From Aquificaceae bacterium (GTDB lineage Bacteria; Aquificota; Aquificia; Aquificales; Aquificaceae): a stretch of DNA of 64,000 nucleotides. This document shows, piece by piece, positions 61,841 through 64,000 of this stretch. A model generated the notes under the pieces. It worked only from the letters and a program-made list of their open reading frames with translations, was not told where the DNA came from and made no database searches. The translations under genes and the position numbers were made by a program. How positions within the stretch are numbered: the stretch's first letter is position 1; each line of letters starts with the position of its first letter. The DNA lies in NCBI GenBank assembly GCA_037481935.1, contig JBBFKQ010000002.1, positions 182,044 through 246,043 on the forward strand, written 5' to 3'.

Positions 61841-63159
61841 TTTGCGTCCAAAACTGACATAATGCTATTGCGTATCCACCTGCTGTCAAGCCACTCAATG
61901 GGGTTCACTTCATAGCCCTGCAAAAGCACTCCAAAGTGAAGGTGGTCTCCCAGAGCAAGGCCCGTAGCCCCTGTCCTTCCTATCACTTCTCCCTTCTTCA
62001 CATATTGTCCTTCCCTCACATGAACTTCAGAAAGATGTCCATAAAGGCTCATAAGCCCCATACCGTGGTCTATGACCACCGTGTTTCCGTATATGCCAAG
62101 ATTGCCTGTAAAAACCACAATACCTGAATTGCTTGCCGGCACAGGTGCCCTCTCCACAGAAGCAAAGTCAAAACCCATGTGTCTGCTCTCGCTCACCTTC
62201 TGCCCCTGATAGTAGTAATGCCTTATATCTCCATAAGTGGCGAACACCTTGCTGTTAGGAAGCTGAAGGAAGGCACCTTCCCAGAGAACCCTCGGTTCGC
62301 TCTTCTTTCCGAGCTCTGCAAGCTTTCCCACATCCCTTGACCTCCACACCTCGTTCACCTTTCTGAAGGCCTCAAGAGGTTCAAGACCCTTACCCTCCTC
62401 CCCGAGAAGGGGATAAATTGCCCTGTTTATAAAACCATCGTCAAGATTAATCCTGTCCTCACGAAACATTGCTCCTCTTATTCTTAGGCTGAGATTCTGA
62501 AAGGCAGCATTCCCAGCCCTGTCCTTAAAAACTACAGAGAGATTACCTGTCTCTGGAAGGTCAATCCTGAGGGGGAAAAGCCCGACGTAATAGCCATCTC
62601 CCACTGGATAAAGGCTATACTGGAAGTTTCCCAAGCTCACATGGGCGCTGCCCTCTTCTTCTGCCTTTATCTTTATGGCACCAGTGCCTCCAAGAAGGGG
62701 TGAGGATGTGTAAGAAAGCACTCTGAACCTTGGTGGCACCGTATCCACAAGGGCATCAAGCCTGTAGCTCCTTCCCTGAAGGAAGCCTGAGGAAACCTCC
62801 AGAAAAATCTTTGCACTTCCATCTTTGAGCCCTGCCCTTTTTGCGTCAAGTGTGAAGCTAACCTCCCTTGAAGGCTCAGAGAGCTTTGCCGCGTATATTT
62901 CTTTTCTATGACCATCCTGTTCTGCGTAGAGCCTTAACTCTCTTACTGGTCTGTCTGCCTCAAGCCTGAAGGTTTTCTGGAGTGGTATAAGTGAAAGGGA
63001 TTTGAGGCTTTCCTCAGAAATCTGCGGTCTTCCCCCTGTGTAGAGAAAGAGAGTGTAAAACATTATGAGAAGAAGGGCAAAAAGGGCAATCCTTCTTATT
63101 AGCCTTATAAGGCCAGTCCTTCTCTCCCTTCTGTCCTCCAGCCTGTATCTGTATCTCAT
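61837..63159 (-). CDS. M23-family peptidoglycan endopeptidase
   Basis: A 440-residue protein anchored by one N-terminal membrane helix (IRRIALFALLLIMFYTLFLY, about 22-41), followed by a beta-rich region with Ig-like folds (about 60-250) and a C-terminal LytM domain with both zinc motifs, SRHMGFDFA (about residue 330) and GDHLHFGVLLQG (about 415), plus GNTVVIDHGMGLMSLYGHLS. It should cleave peptide cross-links in the periplasm. The ATG at 63159 overlaps the prmA stop (ATGA) and is preferred over one six codons earlier. Confidence 0.9.
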   Translation of the reverse strand: MRYRYRLEDRRERRTGLIRLIRRIALFALLLIMFYTLFLYTGGRPQISEESLKSLSLIPLQKTFRLEADRPVRELRLYAEQDGHRKEIYAAKLSEPSREVSFTLDAKRAGLKDGSAKIFLEVSSGFLQGRSYRLDALVDTVPPRFRVLSYTSSPLLGGTGAIKIKAEEEGSAHVSLGNFQYSLYPVGDGYYVGLFPLRIDLPETGNLSVVFKDRAGNAAFQNLSLRIRGAMFREDRINLDDGFINRAIYPLLGEEGKGLEPLEAFRKVNEVWRSRDVGKLAELGKKSEPRVLWEGAFLQLPNSKVFATYGDIRHYYYQGQKVSESRHMGFDFASVERAPVPASNSGIVVFTGNLGIYGNTVVIDHGMGLMSLYGHLSEVHVREGQYVKKGEVIGRTGATGLALGDHLHFGVLLQGYEVNPIEWLDSRWIRNSIMSVLDAK

Positions 63160-63881
63160 GGCCTTACCACCACGCAATACCAGTTTTCCAGCTTCTTTAT
63201 TTTAGCAGGCTTTAGCCCCAGAAACTCAAGAAAGGCCTCAAGTTCCTCTTTTCCAAAGAGACCGGAGAATATGCCCACCTTTGTGTATAGGTTATTAATA
63301 TGTGGAATCTCTCTCTTAAATATTTCCAGCTCAAGGTTTGCCACAAGCATATCAAACTTCTCCTTTACATCCGCCGGTCCAGCCTGCACGCAGTTAACTT
63401 CAACGCAATTTTCCTCTGCGTTGTGTCTGCACTCTTCCACAGCCACCGGGTCTGTGTCTATGGCAAGAACCCTGCCAGCGCCGAGCCTCTTAGAGGCTAT
63501 TGCCAGTATACCGGTGCCAGTTCCCACGTCCAGCACAGACCAGCCATGTTGAAGGTATTCCTGAAGCATCTGGAGACACAGGCGCGTTGTGGCATGAAGC
63601 CCAGTGCCAAAGGCAGCCCCCTGCCTCACCACCACAGGCTTTAGCCAAGAGGGAAGAACCATTATGTTCCCTATCCTTTTTGCCCTGAAGGCTCTCTCCG
63701 GCGGTATTATTTCCACCTCAAAAACCTCTACAGGCTCAAGACCCTCATAGGGTTCATAAAGTGCAAACTCCACAAAGGATTCACCCTCTGCAAGGACCTC
63801 CACGCCCTTCCCGTATTCTAAAAGGAACTGGTAGAAGTCCTCCGGCTGCAACCTGTAGACATACTTAGTGTGTGTCTTCAT
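63156..63881 (-). CDS. prmA: Ribosomal protein L11 methyltransferase
   Basis: A 241-residue SAM enzyme that trimethylates L11. An N-terminal substrate-recognition domain (about 1-55) precedes GAAFGTGLHATTRLCLQML, the SAM motif VLDVGTGTGILAIASKRLGA (about residue 114), LAIDTDPVAVEECRHNAEEN and MLVANLELEIF, in place of the usual NIL. The set is diagnostic of PrmA. On the minus strand a TATAAT box (63896-63891) ends nine bases before the ATG. First gene of prmA-M23-acyltransferase. Confidence 0.92.
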   Translation of the reverse strand: MKTHTKYVYRLQPEDFYQFLLEYGKGVEVLAEGESFVEFALYEPYEGLEPVEVFEVEIIPPERAFRAKRIGNIMVLPSWLKPVVVRQGAAFGTGLHATTRLCLQMLQEYLQHGWSVLDVGTGTGILAIASKRLGAGRVLAIDTDPVAVEECRHNAEENCVEVNCVQAGPADVKEKFDMLVANLELEIFKREIPHINNLYTKVGIFSGLFGKEELEAFLEFLGLKPAKIKKLENWYCVVVRP

Positions 63882-63890
63882 ATGCTTTTA

Positions 63891-63896
63891 ATTATA
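63891..63896 (-). promoter_or_regulatory. -10 box for near-leaderless prmA
   Basis: TATAAT on the minus strand, nine bases before the prmA ATG, with no ribosome site between. Confidence 0.45.
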
Positions 63897-63965
63897 GTAT
63901 TGGAGCTCTTGGGGGAATTATATTAACCCGAGTTGCAAGTTATAAGAAATTATGGTAAAAAAAAG

Positions 63966-63990
63966 CTCCCCATGGAAAACCCATAGGGAG
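63966..63990 (+). promoter_or_regulatory. Hairpin that would hide the ribosome site of the next gene
   Basis: CTCCC (63966-63970) pairs with GGGAG (63986-63990) and ATGG (63972-63975) with CCAT (63981-63984), with one mismatch and a five-base loop. The GGGAGG ribosome site (63986-63991) of a gene whose ATG is at 63998-64000 lies in the right arm. The gene itself continues beyond the window. Confidence 0.45.
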
Positions 63991-64000
63991 GATTAAGATG

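Noticed and set aside
1..64000. Insertion sequence, prophage or integrase genes
   Set aside because: No transposase, integrase or phage structural motifs were seen; the only repeated genes are the Uma2 and tat paralogues.

Overview
The window reads as a chromosome segment from a thermophilic, hydrogen- or sulfur-oxidising bacterium of the Aquificaceae (Hydrogenobacter, Thermocrinis, Hydrogenivirga or Aquifex type). Evidence for this is a five-gene 2-oxoacid:ferredoxin oxidoreductase operon of the reductive TCA cycle, the archaeal-type bifunctional fructose-1,6-bisphosphate aldolase/phosphatase, a bacterial Trm1 tRNA methyltransferase, a short MutL with an endonuclease domain, a thioredoxin-like [2Fe-2S] ferredoxin, and an AspRS next to gatA. 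The genome is very compact. Genes overlap by ATGA or TGATG, and nine of ten convergent gene pairs overlap at their 3' ends. No family assignment here was checked by a database search; all rest on motifs read from the sequence.

Layout. 1-453: end of nusB and two small TatA/B genes. 605-5035: cspA, folC, engB, lipA, rplT and pheS, with a lone CRISPR-type repeat and a structured intergenic segment between lipA and rplT. 5038-9268: an MFS transporter, an HD-GYP/GGDEF protein, murF and a PilZ protein. 9308-14978: a tripartite RND efflux operon. 14971-22293: a stand-alone CBM48 protein, trpE, trm1, hemE, dapF, ispH, a DsbC-like protein and a P-loop kinase. 22226-28156: an S41 protease, then porE, porD, porA, porB and porG interrupted by two Uma2-family nuclease genes. 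28223-34198: a frameshifted OmpA-like gene, hisF, mutL, and a small cluster of secreted, thioredoxin-like and DUF302 proteins. 34169-40818: era, a TSUP permease, the FBP aldolase/phosphatase, topA, a coiled-coil pseudogene, an ADP-ribosylglycohydrolase, hfq and a ferredoxin. 40928-50476: a FadL-like porin, bioW, two glycosyltransferases, infB, queE, an amidase, a HerA-like ATPase and tRNA-Gly(CCC). 50497-55530: hemB, a tandem pair of Uma2 genes, an unknown gene, hemC and aspS. 55542-64000: a nucleotidyltransferase remnant, gatA, a methyltransferase, dnaJ-hspR, KhtT/KhtU-like transport genes, an acyltransferase, an M23 peptidase, prmA and the first codon of the next gene.

How the genes work together. 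Carbon fixation is represented by por and continues to sugars through the FBP aldolase/phosphatase. Tetrapyrrole synthesis is scattered (hemB, hemC, hemE). Translation genes (rplT, pheS, infB, aspS, gatA, era, engB, prmA, trm1) sit in mixed operons with envelope genes.

The most unusual signals are: four Uma2 genes each placed at or within a few bases of an upstream stop codon; a lone CRISPR-type repeat whose crRNA-like product would be antisense to the end of lipA; a recurring promoter design in which a TATAAT-like -10 box ends 6-10 bases before the start codon with no Shine-Dalgarno sequence, predicting many leaderless mRNAs; and a gene (OmpA-like) broken by one extra C in a CCCC run.
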